A DNA stretch of 64,000 nucleotides from an uncultured Alphaproteobacteria bacterium (GCA_944392235.1 CALXVZ010000003.1:1-64000), one strand, 5' to 3'; numbered from the stretch's first letter, positions 1 to 9,553 are shown. The notes: generated from the sequence alone by a model not told the origin. Numbers and translations are program-made.

Positions 1-2474
1 GCATTTGCTGCGGCTGCTTTTGCTATAATACCTTTCTGCTTAGCCACTTGCTGAGCTGTTAATTTAACCGTATGCGTTCCTCCCTTTGCCGCTAACTTTT
101 GCTCCATTTTTTCTGCATTTTTATCTGCAACCTCTGTAATAGCTGCTATTTTCTGTTCTGTAGAAGATTTTGGAGAGGTTTCTAAAATGACATTGTCTAC
201 CTTTTTATTAGAAATATTCATTTCATCCGGAATTTGTTTTGTGCTTTCTGAAATGCTATTTGTATTTGAGGCTTGTTTTCCATAATCTATTTCTGTCTGC
301 TTACCAGAATTTAGTTTTTCTTGTTTTGTTAATATATAGTTTTCTTCTCTTATTTTTGGCATAATACCTTGCTGTAACTCTTCTCTCTGCTTTTGAAAAC
401 GCAATAAAATATCATTACGAACTCTGTTAAAAGTATTTGTCATATCCGCTTGTCGAGAATCTAGTATGGATTGGGTTACTTTGTCCGGAGTATCCGGCAC
501 TTTAATATAAATATCACGCATTATGTTATCTTTCGTTGTATAGGATAGATGCATAATCTTTGCTTTCAGCGGATTTTTCTCTGCTGTTACAAATGTTTCT
601 GCATCATAGCTAGGACGAAAATATTCTTTTCCATCAATTTGTAAACTATTACCTCTACCCAAATAGCCATTTATTGCTTGTTCCTTTGTTAAAAGGCTAT
701 TTCTAGGTTCTGTAGCTTGTCTGTTTAAAATAACAGCCTTACCTGTCGGTGAAGGTTCATAAAGGTCGAATTTTCTGGGGGCTTCCCATGTTTCTTTTTG
801 ACCTCGAATATAATCCTCTATTCCAAAATTACAGAAGAACTTATCTTGCGGATTCTGTTCATATACATTTATAAACCCCATATAGACCTTTTGATTATTA
901 TACGTTCCAATTGCCGTATCAATATAGTAATCTCCCGTTGCAGATGCACCTCTTGCGTTTCCAATATAATCAACTCCATCGTATATTGTTGCGTATTGTA
1001 AATCTGGTGTTGCATAAACCTTACCGTTTCGCCCAATTCGATTACTTAATTGGCAAAAATCATCCGAACTCATTGTTCCGGAAAATAAGTATTTGTCTTT
1101 GGGATACTCTTGCTTTAACTCTTCTAATGTGCTATATGACTGAGGCAATTCTTCCATGGAATTTATACCCAAACGTTGCATAATTTCCTTTTTATTTTCT
1201 TCTGTAATTATTACTCCATCCTTCAAGTCTTTATTAAATGATGCTGATAGAATTATTTGATTCAACTTTTTATCTATATCTTCTTGTGGTAAAACTTCTT
1301 TTTGTATACTTTTTAGCACGTCTTTTGCTTTTGCGGGAACAACAATACCTTTTGTAACGTCTGCTCTATCAAAATCATCGATTAGTTTAGGCATAATCTC
1401 TTTGGCTTCTTTTACGGTCATTACGGGAGAAAAAACTTCATGAAGTCCTTTATCTGAGTTATCTCTTATTTCTGTCCATATAAACCATTGATCTGTTTCT
1501 TTTCCTACCGACAATCCATTATATGCTAAAATATGTTCCGCTGCTTCTTTTTTTCCTCGTTTTATGTGTAGATTAAACATTACTTTCTCGTCGTCAGGAA
1601 GATTTTCAATGCCTTCAAGATATTCTGCCGGAGTATAGTGTTTAGGGGTGCGTATTTCTTCCCTGATTTCTGTGGCAAACTCTCTGATGAGCTTATCTTC
1701 TTTAGAAATCTTATTGCTTTCTTTAAAAGATGTTTTCAAATTTTCAATTCGCTCGGTTATTTCTTGAAGCCTTTCTTTGTCTCTGGATATCTTTTCTTGC
1801 ACATTCTCTTCTATCCTTAAAAATTCCTCTGTTTCGTATTGTAACATTTCTTTGTTTAATTCTGTTATTGCTTTAAATTTTCGTTGCAAAACTGATGTCA
1901 TTTCATCATTCTTCACTTGTTTAGAAAAATCTTCAAATTGTTTCTTTAAATTTATTTTCTGGTATTTTTCAACAAATGAGTCCCATTGCTGATTTGCTTT
2001 TTTAATTTTTCCCCCATTTTTAATTCTATTGAATATTCCTTGCGGAGGAGATGTCAGTTGATTAAAAAAATTTTTATTATCTTGATGTATAAACTCTCCT
2101 GTTTCTGCATAGTCTTCTAACATATATTTTATATATTTTTTGCGTTCCGGCGGATACTGGGCTATTAGATCTTCTGTATCTTTTATAAAAGTTTCTAATT
2201 GTTTATCCATATTCTTCGCTATTGATAAATCCTGATTTAACTGAGAGATGTTTTGGGTTATTTTATTTTTTTCCTCTTCCAAACCGGTTACATTTTCAGC
2301 TAAATATGTTTCATTTAATTTTTGATTTTTTTCTTTAATGAATTCTTCAATATCGCCATTTGTTTCAATCTTTTCAATCAAATCACCAAACCAACTGGCT
2401 TGCCATATTTCTTCTTTTTTAGAAATAGGCTTTTCTTTTTTATCACGTATCCAATTTTCAAAAAAATAATCCAC
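1..2474 (-). CDS. Large uncharacterised protein with ART-like core (3' end beyond window)
   Basis: The minus-strand frame is open from 2489 to the window edge, so the C-terminus is missing; about 824 residues are visible. I place the start at GTG 2474 rather than ATG 2489 because GGGGAGAAG (2487-2479) is a good Shine-Dalgarno for the GTG, and the promoter at 2499-2527 would leave ATG 2489 almost leaderless. Residues 1 to about 330 are charged and helical, coiled-coil-like. Around 463-640 comes a core with S-G-T (465-467), Y-A-T-P-D (487-491) and E-K-N-P-L-K-A (632-638), matching the next gene (2785-4584). The spacing resembles ADP-ribosyltransferase folds (inference), but the usual first-strand Arg is Ser here. 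The visible tail is polar. No signal peptide or TM is seen; an effector or toxin role is possible but unproven. Confidence 0.75.
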   Translation of the reverse strand, partial: MDYFFENWIRDKKEKPISKKEEIWQASWFGDLIEKIETNGDIEEFIKEKNQKLNETYLAENVTGLEEEKNKITQNISQLNQDLSIAKNMDKQLETFIKDTEDLIAQYPPERKKYIKYMLEDYAETGEFIHQDNKNFFNQLTSPPQGIFNRIKNGGKIKKANQQWDSFVEKYQKINLKKQFEDFSKQVKNDEMTSVLQRKFKAITELNKEMLQYETEEFLRIEENVQEKISRDKERLQEITERIENLKTSFKESNKISKEDKLIREFATEIREEIRTPKHYTPAEYLEGIENLPDDEKVMFNLHIKRGKKEAAEHILAYNGLSVGKETDQWFIWTEIRDNSDKGLHEVFSPVMTVKEAKEIMPKLIDDFDRADVTKGIVVPAKAKDVLKSIQKEVLPQEDIDKKLNQIILSASFNKDLKDGVIITEENKKEIMQRLGINSMEELPQSYSTLEELKQEYPKDKYLFSGTMSSDDFCQLSNRIGRNGKVYATPDLQYATIYDGVDYIGNARGASATGDYYIDTAIGTYNNQKVYMGFINVYEQNPQDKFFCNFGIEDYIRGQKETWEAPRKFDLYEPSPTGKAVILNRQATEPRNSLLTKEQAINGYLGRGNSLQIDGKEYFRPSYDAETFVTAEKNPLKAKIMHLSYTTKDNIMRDIYIKVPDTPDKVTQSILDSRQADMTNTFNRVRNDILLRFQKQREELQQGIMPKIREENYILTKQEKLNSGKQTEIDYGKQASNTNSISESTKQIPDEMNISNKKVDNVILETSPKSSTEQKIAAITEVADKNAEKMEQKLAAKGGTHTVKLTAQQVAKQKGIIAKAAAAN

Positions 2475-2498
2475 TGCTCTTCTCCCCATATTAGATAT

Positions 2499-2527
2499 AG
2501 TATATCAAATTGTGCTGATAGTGTCAA
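2499..2527 (-). promoter_or_regulatory. Strong sigma-70-type promoter for the 1-2474 gene
   Basis: On the minus strand TTGACA (2527-2522) is followed by exactly 17 bases and TATACT (2504-2499). Transcription would begin near 2492, leaving a leader of under 20 bases before the ribosome binding site and GTG 2474. It is the best-matching promoter in the window. Confidence 0.75.
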
Positions 2528-2784
2528 TAAATTTAACGATACAGCTCTTGAGCTCCTTGGTGTTTTTGATATTTTGTTATTTCTTTTTGCGATTTTTATA
2601 TATCAGAAAAAATTATTTTTCTTTGTTGAAATTTAGTTAATTTATTATGAAAATCTTGAAATTAAGTAGTTTCTGATTTCTTGTTTAGTCAGGATATATT
2701 TAATTTAAATAGCTGTGTTCACAACTGTTCTGACTTTTCCTATCTATTAATAGTTGTTTCTGTTTTCCTCTAAATTTTATCTTT
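2528..2784. other. AT-rich intergenic spacer
   Basis: Together with the promoter just downstream, this separates two minus-strand genes by about 310 bases (2475-2784). Apart from that promoter I see no ORF with a convincing ribosome binding site, no RNA gene and no clear terminator hairpin. Confidence 0.5.
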
Positions 2785-4584
2785 CTATTTTATTTTTTTT
2801 AAATTCTGTAACTTCTTCAAAAATAGCATAGTTTTTTTGGGGGGATTTTTCTCTGAAGTAAATAAATTTGTATCTTTTGACGATGCTTTTTCATTCTCTT
2901 TTTGATGAATATTTTTGATTTTCAAAGCCGATATTTTTCTTATTTGTTGATTATTTATATTTTTAGAAGCTTCTGCAGGTCTTCTTTTTAATATTTCAAC
3001 TTTCTCATGTATCCAAAAGCTGTCTTTAGTAATTAATTTTTCGGTTTTGCTAAAATCTAAATTTTCCTTTTCCTTTGCCTCTGTAATTACTGAAATATTT
3101 GAAATATCTACTGTTTGGGGCATTATATTTCTACCCCAAAAGCGTATTTTATTATTAACTCTAGGAAACTTGATTTTTTCTATACTAGATAAATCCTGAT
3201 TAAACAATATAAAATCGTTACATTTTTCTATATCAAGAGATTTTACGTTTTGGGGAAGTTTAACATTACTTAAACATAGTCTATTACACTGTTTTGGTAA
3301 AATAAGATTATCACATTCACTTAAATCAATATTTTCTAGAAAAATATCTCCATTACATTTGCTTAAGTCTAAAACTCTATGTTTTAATCCGGAGATATTT
3401 TTTAATGTTAAATTTCCTTCAAATTCTACTTTATTAAATACGTTAGGTAGATTGATTGATGATAAATTGGCATTCTTTATATGCAAATCATCAGAAATAT
3501 TTTGCCGAAAAATAAAATGCTCTAAAATTTCTATATCTGCTTGAGTTTTATTGATGTAAATCTCGTTATTTTCTATTGTTTGTTGAGAATATGGAACTAC
3601 ACATTCCCTCCCCGCATTTATATCTTCTTTTAAATTATTTATGCGATTTATCATTATATTGTTTTTTTCATTTTGCGAATAAACTTCATGTAATTGTGCA
3701 AATCGCTCCCAATCATTACTAAAATATCCTTTTTTATCTGCTATTTGTATAACATCCTCTCCATATTGCAGATAAATGGCTTTTAATGGATTTTTGTGTG
3801 GAAAAATGGGGGTTTCATGTATTTCTTCTCCAGCCTCCATTTCTTTACGATGTTCAATACCATATTCTGAATATTTTTTATACTTTCCATCCGTTTCAAA
3901 TTCATATATAAAACCATATTTTTTTCCATCAATTGGCAAATATCCTACACCTGTGCTAAATCCTCCATCTGCGTATTTTGATGCTATCATAATATCTGGT
4001 GTTGCATAACATACATTTCTAGCACATCTTGAACCCGTTATTGCATAGGGTTGATTACCTAATGTTCCTCCTCTATATAAAGATGTTTTGTTATCTGCTT
4101 TTGCTTTTATATCAATCTTTGGGGTTTCTTTAACTAAATTTAGTTGACGATATATAAAATCTTTTATTTCTTGATTACCGCAAATAATATCTATTTGCCT
4201 ATCATCTTTGGGAGTGATACATCTAGTTAGATTTTCTGCATTCATTGGTAAAGCATACCCTCGTATAGGAATTCCTTTTGCTTTTAGTGCATTATAAATA
4301 TCTTTGACTACTAGCAAGCTGTCATCTGCGGACACATATGGACTACGAATCCCTGTGTCGTCAACAATAAAACATGTATCGTCTATAGCCTTATCACTAT
4401 AGTATGGAACAGCTTTCATCCCAGCTTGCTGCAGAGTATTCACGACATCCTCTACTTTAGTATTTGGATTTATTCCTATTGAAATAACAACAGGATCCTT
4501 CAAATTTTCAAAATGATTAGATATAATTTCCTGAAATTCTTTTGAATCAATTACATTTTTCATAATATTACTAACTGCAGCCAT
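2785..4584 (-). CDS. Uncharacterised protein: ART-like core plus leucine-rich-like repeats
   Basis: 599 aa, starting at ATG 4584 after AGAGAGG with an 8-base spacer. Residues 30-150 form an alpha/beta-looking N-domain. The core at 168-290 has L-Y-R-G-G (169-173), C-Y-A-T-P-D (192-197) followed by A-S-K-Y-A, a run of Glu near 248-254, and N-P-L-K-A (265-269). These positions match the neighbouring gene and resemble ADP-ribosyltransferase motifs, here with the first-strand Arg kept (inference). Residues 370-520 show irregular L-x-L-x-N/C repeats typical of bacterial leucine-rich regions, which often bind proteins. The last 60 residues are Lys-rich. There is no signal peptide or TM. The whole suggests a secreted effector or a polymorphic-toxin-like protein, but no database match could be made. 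Confidence 0.75.
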   Translation of the reverse strand: MAAVSNIMKNVIDSKEFQEIISNHFENLKDPVVISIGINPNTKVEDVVNTLQQAGMKAVPYYSDKAIDDTCFIVDDTGIRSPYVSADDSLLVVKDIYNALKAKGIPIRGYALPMNAENLTRCITPKDDRQIDIICGNQEIKDFIYRQLNLVKETPKIDIKAKADNKTSLYRGGTLGNQPYAITGSRCARNVCYATPDIMIASKYADGGFSTGVGYLPIDGKKYGFIYEFETDGKYKKYSEYGIEHRKEMEAGEEIHETPIFPHKNPLKAIYLQYGEDVIQIADKKGYFSNDWERFAQLHEVYSQNEKNNIMINRINNLKEDINAGRECVVPYSQQTIENNEIYINKTQADIEILEHFIFRQNISDDLHIKNANLSSINLPNVFNKVEFEGNLTLKNISGLKHRVLDLSKCNGDIFLENIDLSECDNLILPKQCNRLCLSNVKLPQNVKSLDIEKCNDFILFNQDLSSIEKIKFPRVNNKIRFWGRNIMPQTVDISNISVITEAKEKENLDFSKTEKLITKDSFWIHEKVEILKRRPAEASKNINNQQIRKISALKIKNIHQKENEKASSKDTNLFTSEKNPPKKTMLFLKKLQNLKKIK

Positions 4585-4764
4585 CTATGCGACCTCTCTA
4601 TCTCTTTTTATACAAACGTCTATATAGAATTATGCTGAATATTTAGTTAAACGCATTATGTTATGTATTTTAAAAGTATTATACAACTTTATGATTTTTT
4701 ATATTTGAAATTTAAAATAAATAAACCACCTCTTTGGGCGGCTTTCCTTCATCTTAAAAAAAAA

Positions 4765-4839
4765 TGGAGCGGGCAATGGGATTCGGACCCACGACATCAA
4801 CCTTGGCAAGGTTGCGCTCTACCCCTGAGCTATACCCGC
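4765..4839 (-). tRNA. tRNA-Gly (anticodon GCC)
   Basis: The minus strand folds as a complete cloverleaf of 75 nt. The acceptor stem GCGGGTA pairs with TGCCCGC, the anticodon loop reads CTTGCCAAG (GCC), the T arm contains GGTCCGAATCC, and the 3' CCA is encoded (4767-4765). The discriminator base is T. Confidence 0.95.
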
Positions 4840-5042
4840 ATCACTTAACTGAACAGCTTTATAACATACTTTTTTTTTATTGCAAGAAAAATTTTTTATT
4901 TTTTTTGATAAACATACTATCTGCTTGTTTTTACTAAGATGTTTTTTATTATTTAATGACTCTTCTTATTGTTATTTTTAATAAAATATATACTATTCCT
5001 GTATTACTCTTTTCGTAACATTAATATCTGGGAATAATTGAT

Positions 5043-5189
5043 ATGAAAAAGGTTGTGACAACTAAATCTAAGAATCTTCGTTTCGAGAAAGAATCTAAAG
5101 CTCTTAAAAAAAATCTTGAAAAAAGAAAACAACAAGAAGCAGAGTTAAAAAAACTTAAAGAACAAAATGCTTCTTCTGATGCTAAATAA
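5043..5189 (+). CDS. Small basic coiled-coil-like protein upstream of murA
   Basis: A 48-aa frame beginning MKKVVTTKSK and ending NASSDAK, about one third Lys or Arg. Residues 13-43 look like a single highly charged helix with K-x-L-x-K repeats. It sits 15 bases upstream of murA on the same strand, so the two are probably co-transcribed. The ribosome binding site is weak (GGGAATA). I do not recognise a family. Small Lys-rich proteins of this kind can be nucleic-acid binding, but nothing here shows that. The codon-like A/T pattern and close coupling to murA support a real gene. Confidence 0.55.
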   Translation: MKKVVTTKSKNLRFEKESKALKKNLEKRKQQEAELKKLKEQNASSDAK

Positions 5190-5204
5190 TTTAAGGATAT
5201 ACAG

Positions 5205-6500
5205 ATGGATAAGATTAAAATTATTGGAGGCAATCCGCTATTTGGTAAAATTTATATTAGTGGCGCAAAAAATGCTGCTCTTCCTCTTGTTTGCGCTTCT
5301 TTGTTAACTGATGAGGCTGTTACTCTAAAAAATGTACCTCAACTTTCTGATATATCTTTTCTGAATAAGTTATTACTTTTTTTGGGAATGAATATTGATG
5401 AAAAACATGAGAATCTTGATACTTATCCATCAATGACTTATACATATAGAGCAAATGCCATATCTAATCTTATTGCTCCATATGACTTTGTTAGAAAAAT
5501 GAGAGCCTCATACTATGTCCTTGGTCCTCTTCTTGCTCGTTTTAAACATGCTGAACTCTCCTTACCCGGCGGTTGTGCAATCGGTGCAAGGCCTATTGAT
5601 ATTCATCTTTCCTCGCTGGAGCAAATGGGTGCTTCTATTGAAATTAAAAACGGCTATGTTATTGCTGATGCTCCTCAAGGCCTGAAAGGTGCTCATATTA
5701 TTTTTAGTAAAGCCTCTGTTGGTGCTACATGTAACATCTTAATGGCAGCCACTCTTGCTGAAGGTGTTACTAAAATTGAAAATGCTGCAAAAGAACCTGA
5801 AATTGCTAATCTAATTGATTTACTAAATGCAATGGGCGCTAAAATTGAAGGACGTGATACCTCTGTTTTAACAGTCTATGGTGTAAACAAACTTCATGGA
5901 GCTCAACTATCTGTTATTCCCGATAGAATTGAGGCTGGTTCTTATGCAATAGCTGCAGCTATTACTCATGGTAAACTTGAATTAATTAATGCAAATCCAG
6001 ATTTTCTTCAGCAACCTTTGCGTGTTCTTGAAAAAATGGGTGTCGAGATTCAAGAATTTGAGAACTCTATTATTGTTAATGCTGTTGGAAAAAATATTAT
6101 TGGTGATGATATTTATACAGATTATTATCCTGGTTTTCCCACAGATCTGCAGGCTCAGTTTATGGCTCTTATGACTGTGGCAGATGGAGCTTCTCTTGTT
6201 ACCGAAAGTATTTGGGAAAATCGATTTATGCATGTTCCGGAATTGTGCAGAATGGGAGCTAATATTAATATTCACGGGCATGCTTCAGCTATTGTTCGGG
6301 GAGTTAAAAAGCTTTCAGGCGCTCCTGTGATGGCTACAGATTTAAGAGCTTCTTTTGCGTTAATCCTTGCAGGTCTTGCTGCAGAGGGTGAAACAATCGT
6401 CAACAGAGTTTATCATTTAGACAGAGGTTATGAATGTCTTGAAGAAAAACTTCGAGCTGTGGGTGCAAATATCGAACGTATTAAAGAAAGTGATTATTGA
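5205..6500 (+). CDS. murA: UDP-N-acetylglucosamine 1-carboxyvinyltransferase MurA
   Basis: 431 aa, the normal family length. MurA transfers enolpyruvyl from PEP to UDP-GlcNAc, the first committed cytoplasmic step of peptidoglycan synthesis. Visible landmarks are Lys22-Asn23 in the A-K-N-A-A motif and the catalytic loop with Cys124 in P-G-G-C-A-I-G-A-R-P. Cys rather than Asp at this position predicts fosfomycin sensitivity (family knowledge). The final D-L-R-A-S-F-A-L-I-L-A-G-L-A-A motif is present. It begins 15 bases after the small basic protein, and its last 7 bases overlap the convergent glycosyltransferase gene. Confidence 0.97.
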   Translation: MDKIKIIGGNPLFGKIYISGAKNAALPLVCASLLTDEAVTLKNVPQLSDISFLNKLLLFLGMNIDEKHENLDTYPSMTYTYRANAISNLIAPYDFVRKMRASYYVLGPLLARFKHAELSLPGGCAIGARPIDIHLSSLEQMGASIEIKNGYVIADAPQGLKGAHIIFSKASVGATCNILMAATLAEGVTKIENAAKEPEIANLIDLLNAMGAKIEGRDTSVLTVYGVNKLHGAQLSVIPDRIEAGSYAIAAAITHGKLELINANPDFLQQPLRVLEKMGVEIQEFENSIIVNAVGKNIIGDDIYTDYYPGFPTDLQAQFMALMTVADGASLVTESIWENRFMHVPELCRMGANINIHGHASAIVRGVKKLSGAPVMATDLRASFALILAGLAAEGETIVNRVYHLDRGYECLEEKLRAVGANIERIKESDY

Positions 6501-7558
6501 TTAAATAAGAGAAGTCTAAGCTTCCCTAGGTTACGGCAGTTTTTTCTCTCTTCTTTGTTGTATATTGCAAAGGAATTATATACTTCATAAACCTTTTCAT
6601 ATGCGTCATTTATATTAATATCGTTATTTTGATTTTGACGCAATATATTGCTTATACCTAATATCGTCCATGATAACCATGCGTCTTTCAAATATATCTG
6701 TGTTCTACGATTTGCTTTTTTATATTCTTCGCTTTGTTGCAATATTTTCAAACCTTGCTCATTTTCAAATAATACTTTTTTAGATTTTGCAAGGCTATCT
6801 ATTCTATTGCGGTAATTATATAGTGGTGTTGCTATTACAGATATTTTGGGATTATTTAGAAAGGCTCTATACACAAACACATCATCTTCTCCGCAATTTA
6901 TTCCTTCTGGAAAGCTCAACTTTTTTTCTTCAATAAATTTTTTTGCGAAAACTTGTCCTCTGACGCCTGTTCCTGAATAAAATAAATCACTATATGCATC
7001 TACTCCATTAAACGGAGTGAATAACATTAATTTATCTAATTTTCTTGTCGGAAACTTCTCTTCCATTTCCTCTTTAGCAAATTCTTCTCCTTTAGTTTTA
7101 CGAACCCACTCTGTGTCGTAAACATCATAATATCCTGAAAGCACTATATCTGTATCATCTTTTTTTAGAGTAGTCATTATTTCCTTAAAAGCATTTTCTT
7201 CCAACCAATCATCACTATCTACAAATATTAAATATTTTCCTTTTGCCTCTTTTATCCCCTTATTTCTACTTGCCCCTACTCCTTGATTTTTTTGATTTAT
7301 AATTTTCATATTTGAATGTTTTTGAGAATATTTTTGCAAGATATCTAAACTTTTATCAGTAGATCCATCATTAATTGCAATTACCTCATAATTACCTGAT
7401 TGACTAAAAATACTATCTAAACATTGTGATAAAAACTTTTCTGAATTATATACGGGGACGATTACGCTTAATGTTGTTTTTGTGATGAAAAAAAGATATA
7501 TCGTGACTATTAATGCTACTCCTCCTGCTATTATAATATTTTGTTTTGATAATTTCAT
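6494..7558 (-). CDS. Membrane-anchored family 2 glycosyltransferase
   Basis: 354 aa. One N-terminal TM (residues 8-26) is followed immediately by a GT-A domain: S-V-I-V-P-V-Y-N-S-E, then A-I-N-D-G-S-T-D and the metal-binding F-V-D-S-D-D-W. GNKG-type residues follow D-G-S-T as in GT2 enzymes making capsule, LPS or teichoic-type glycans. The TM at the extreme N-terminus would hold the catalytic domain on the cytoplasmic side. It is the last gene of a minus-strand run after moxR and the DUF58 gene (48-base gap) and converges on murA with a 7-base overlap. The acceptor and donor cannot be told from sequence. Confidence 0.88.
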   Translation of the reverse strand: MKLSKQNIIIAGGVALIVTIYLFFITKTTLSVIVPVYNSEKFLSQCLDSIFSQSGNYEVIAINDGSTDKSLDILQKYSQKHSNMKIINQKNQGVGASRNKGIKEAKGKYLIFVDSDDWLEENAFKEIMTTLKKDDTDIVLSGYYDVYDTEWVRKTKGEEFAKEEMEEKFPTRKLDKLMLFTPFNGVDAYSDLFYSGTGVRGQVFAKKFIEEKKLSFPEGINCGEDDVFVYRAFLNNPKISVIATPLYNYRNRIDSLAKSKKVLFENEQGLKILQQSEEYKKANRRTQIYLKDAWLSWTILGISNILRQNQNNDININDAYEKVYEVYNSFAIYNKEERKNCRNLGKLRLLLFNQ

Positions 7559-7606
7559 TTGTAACGTTCTCCCTATTTATTTCTTAGGATATTTATTGCA
7601 TGGTTC

Positions 7607-8542
7607 TTATAGAATTTTCAGCTGTTCATATAGAGGAATATCTGTTCTTATATTTATATAGCTTCCCTTAATTCTTTTACAAAAACTCTCCATTTCTTTG
7701 CGCTTCTTCATAAAATATTGGTGATATATATCTTTAAACTCTTTCGAATACGTATCAAAAACAACTTTTTCACCATTATATTCTGCAATATATTTTCCAT
7801 CATATGGAGCGCTTTCTTCAATTGTGTCATAAATATTAATACAGTATAGTTGTGCGCGTCGACTTAGTGCTACTAATGTTCTTTTCGTATTCTCTGAAAT
7901 ATTATTGTAATCACTTATCACAAAAACCATTGCTTTCCCTTTAATACTGTATTGCAATAGTCGTAATGTATCCGAAAAATCTTTTGTTGTTTTTTCTATA
8001 TCTTTTCTTTTTACTTTTGATAGTATTTCTGTATGAACATCTGATATGTTTTTAAATATTGTCATTAAATGTTTTTGATTATTTTGTGGCTTAAATATTT
8101 TATTATTATAACCATCAAAAATAATTATACCAAATCTATCTTTATTTACTATGCTTTGCCAACCTAATAATGCCGATACCTTTGATGCTGATACAGATTT
8201 TAATTCTTTTTTTGTTCCGAAGAGCATATATGGCGATAAATCTAATACAACATAGACTTCTCTATCTTTTTCTTCTGAAAAAACTTTTGTATATGTTTCT
8301 CCTTTTCTTGCGGTTACACGCCAATCTATATCTCTTACATCATCACCATATCCATAGCTTCTAACTTCCTCTAATTCCATGCCTCTTCCCTTAAAGGCTG
8401 AACGAATATCTCCTGCTTGATAAGATGTTATATTATTATGGCGTTGGCGGACGTATGGTAGAAATTTGCGTTGTTCTATTAGATCGTCTACTTCAACCCT
8501 CAAGCCCTTTTCTTTATCTCTGATTTCTTGCTTAAAAAACAT
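7607..8542 (-). CDS. DUF58 domain protein, MoxR partner
   Basis: 311 aa. The family hallmark is seen at about residues 50-90: G-R-G-M-E-L-E-E-V-R-x-Y-x-x-G-D-D-V-R-x-I-D-W, followed by T-A-R, then a VWA-like region starting V-V-L-D-L-S. DUF58 proteins occur next to MoxR ATPases and are thought to act with them in metal-dependent assembly or envelope stress functions (family knowledge). It starts 27 bases after the moxR stop. The usual downstream VWA or BatA-type membrane genes are absent; a glycosyltransferase follows instead. Confidence 0.92.
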   Translation of the reverse strand: MFFKQEIRDKEKGLRVEVDDLIEQRKFLPYVRQRHNNITSYQAGDIRSAFKGRGMELEEVRSYGYGDDVRDIDWRVTARKGETYTKVFSEEKDREVYVVLDLSPYMLFGTKKELKSVSASKVSALLGWQSIVNKDRFGIIIFDGYNNKIFKPQNNQKHLMTIFKNISDVHTEILSKVKRKDIEKTTKDFSDTLRLLQYSIKGKAMVFVISDYNNISENTKRTLVALSRRAQLYCINIYDTIEESAPYDGKYIAEYNGEKVVFDTYSKEFKDIYHQYFMKKRKEMESFCKRIKGSYINIRTDIPLYEQLKIL

Positions 8543-8569
8543 TTAAATACACCGTTTAAATACATTGTA

Positions 8570-9553
8570 TCAAGGAAGTGGAACCATCTTTAATATTGAA
8601 GAAATCACATCATCGCTTCTTAGCCCCTCCGCTTGAGCTTCAAAACTTAATATTATACGGTGTCTCAAAACATCGTAGACTATATCATGAATATCTTCAG
8701 GAATAACAAAATCTCGTCCCTTTAACCAAGCATTTATTTTTGCGCATTTATCTAATGCTATTGTTGCTCGCGGACTTGCTCCGTATAATATTTTTTCCCT
8801 CAAAGATGAATCATACTTTTCAGGATGTCTTGTTGCCATAATAAGCTGAACAAGATAATTTTCTAAATTCTCATTCATATAGATTGACAACACTGTTTTT
8901 CTTGCCTCAATCACATCTTGTATATTAATTTTATTTATTTCTTTAGCTACCCTTTTATCCGTCTTATTATATTCGTTCTGTTGTTCTTCTCTTACAATTT
9001 TTAATATCTTATGTTCTGTTTCTGCATCTGGTTGATCTATTTTTATATACATCAAAAATCTATCTAATTGAGCTTCTGGCAGATTATAGGTTCCCTCTTG
9101 TTCTATAGGATTTTGTGTTGCTAAAACCATAAATAATTCTGGAAGGATATATTGTTTACCGCCTACACTAACTTGTCTCTCTGCCATAGCCTCTAACAAT
9201 GCCGATTGAACTTTTGCCGGCGCTCTATTTATTTCATCAGCCAAGACAAGATTTGCAAAGATAGGACCTTTACGAAACTCAAATTCACTTTTTTCTGCCA
9301 CATATATATCACTTCCCGTTATATCTGAAGGCAACAAATCCGGTGTAAATTGTATACGATTATATTGAGCCTGTATGCATTCCGACAATGTTTTTATAGC
9401 TTTTGTTTTTGCTAGTCCAGGAGCTCCTTCTAGGAGTGCATGTCCATCAGCCAACAGTGTTATCATTAGTTTTTTTACTAATTCTTGTTGTCCTACAATT
9501 CGGTCGTTTAAATAATCTTGTAAAGAAATTATTTTATCCCTAATTATACTCAT
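8570..9553 (-). CDS. MoxR family AAA+ ATPase
   Basis: 327 aa. Walker A G-A-P-G-L-A-K-T is at residues 43-50 and Walker B V-L-A-D-E-I-N-R-A-P follows near 105. Sensor and arginine-finger segments (A-T-Q-N-P-I-E-Q-E-G-T and L-D-R-F-L) match the MoxR family. These ATPases act as chaperones that insert cofactors or mature complexes together with VWA or DUF58 proteins. It is first in a three-gene minus-strand run with the DUF58 protein and a glycosyltransferase. An AGAGGG ribosome binding site precedes the ATG. Confidence 0.95.
   Translation of the reverse strand: MSIIRDKIISLQDYLNDRIVGQQELVKKLMITLLADGHALLEGAPGLAKTKAIKTLSECIQAQYNRIQFTPDLLPSDITGSDIYVAEKSEFEFRKGPIFANLVLADEINRAPAKVQSALLEAMAERQVSVGGKQYILPELFMVLATQNPIEQEGTYNLPEAQLDRFLMYIKIDQPDAETEHKILKIVREEQQNEYNKTDKRVAKEINKINIQDVIEARKTVLSIYMNENLENYLVQLIMATRHPEKYDSSLREKILYGASPRATIALDKCAKINAWLKGRDFVIPEDIHDIVYDVLRHRIILSFEAQAEGLRSDDVISSILKMVPLP

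Noticed and set aside
798-2636. Several plus-strand frames (798-1001, 911-1183, 1638-1820, 1777-1992, 2322-2636)
   Set aside because: They lie opposite a long continuous minus-strand frame with a consensus promoter and ribosome binding site, and have hydrophobic, repetitive antisense-like composition.
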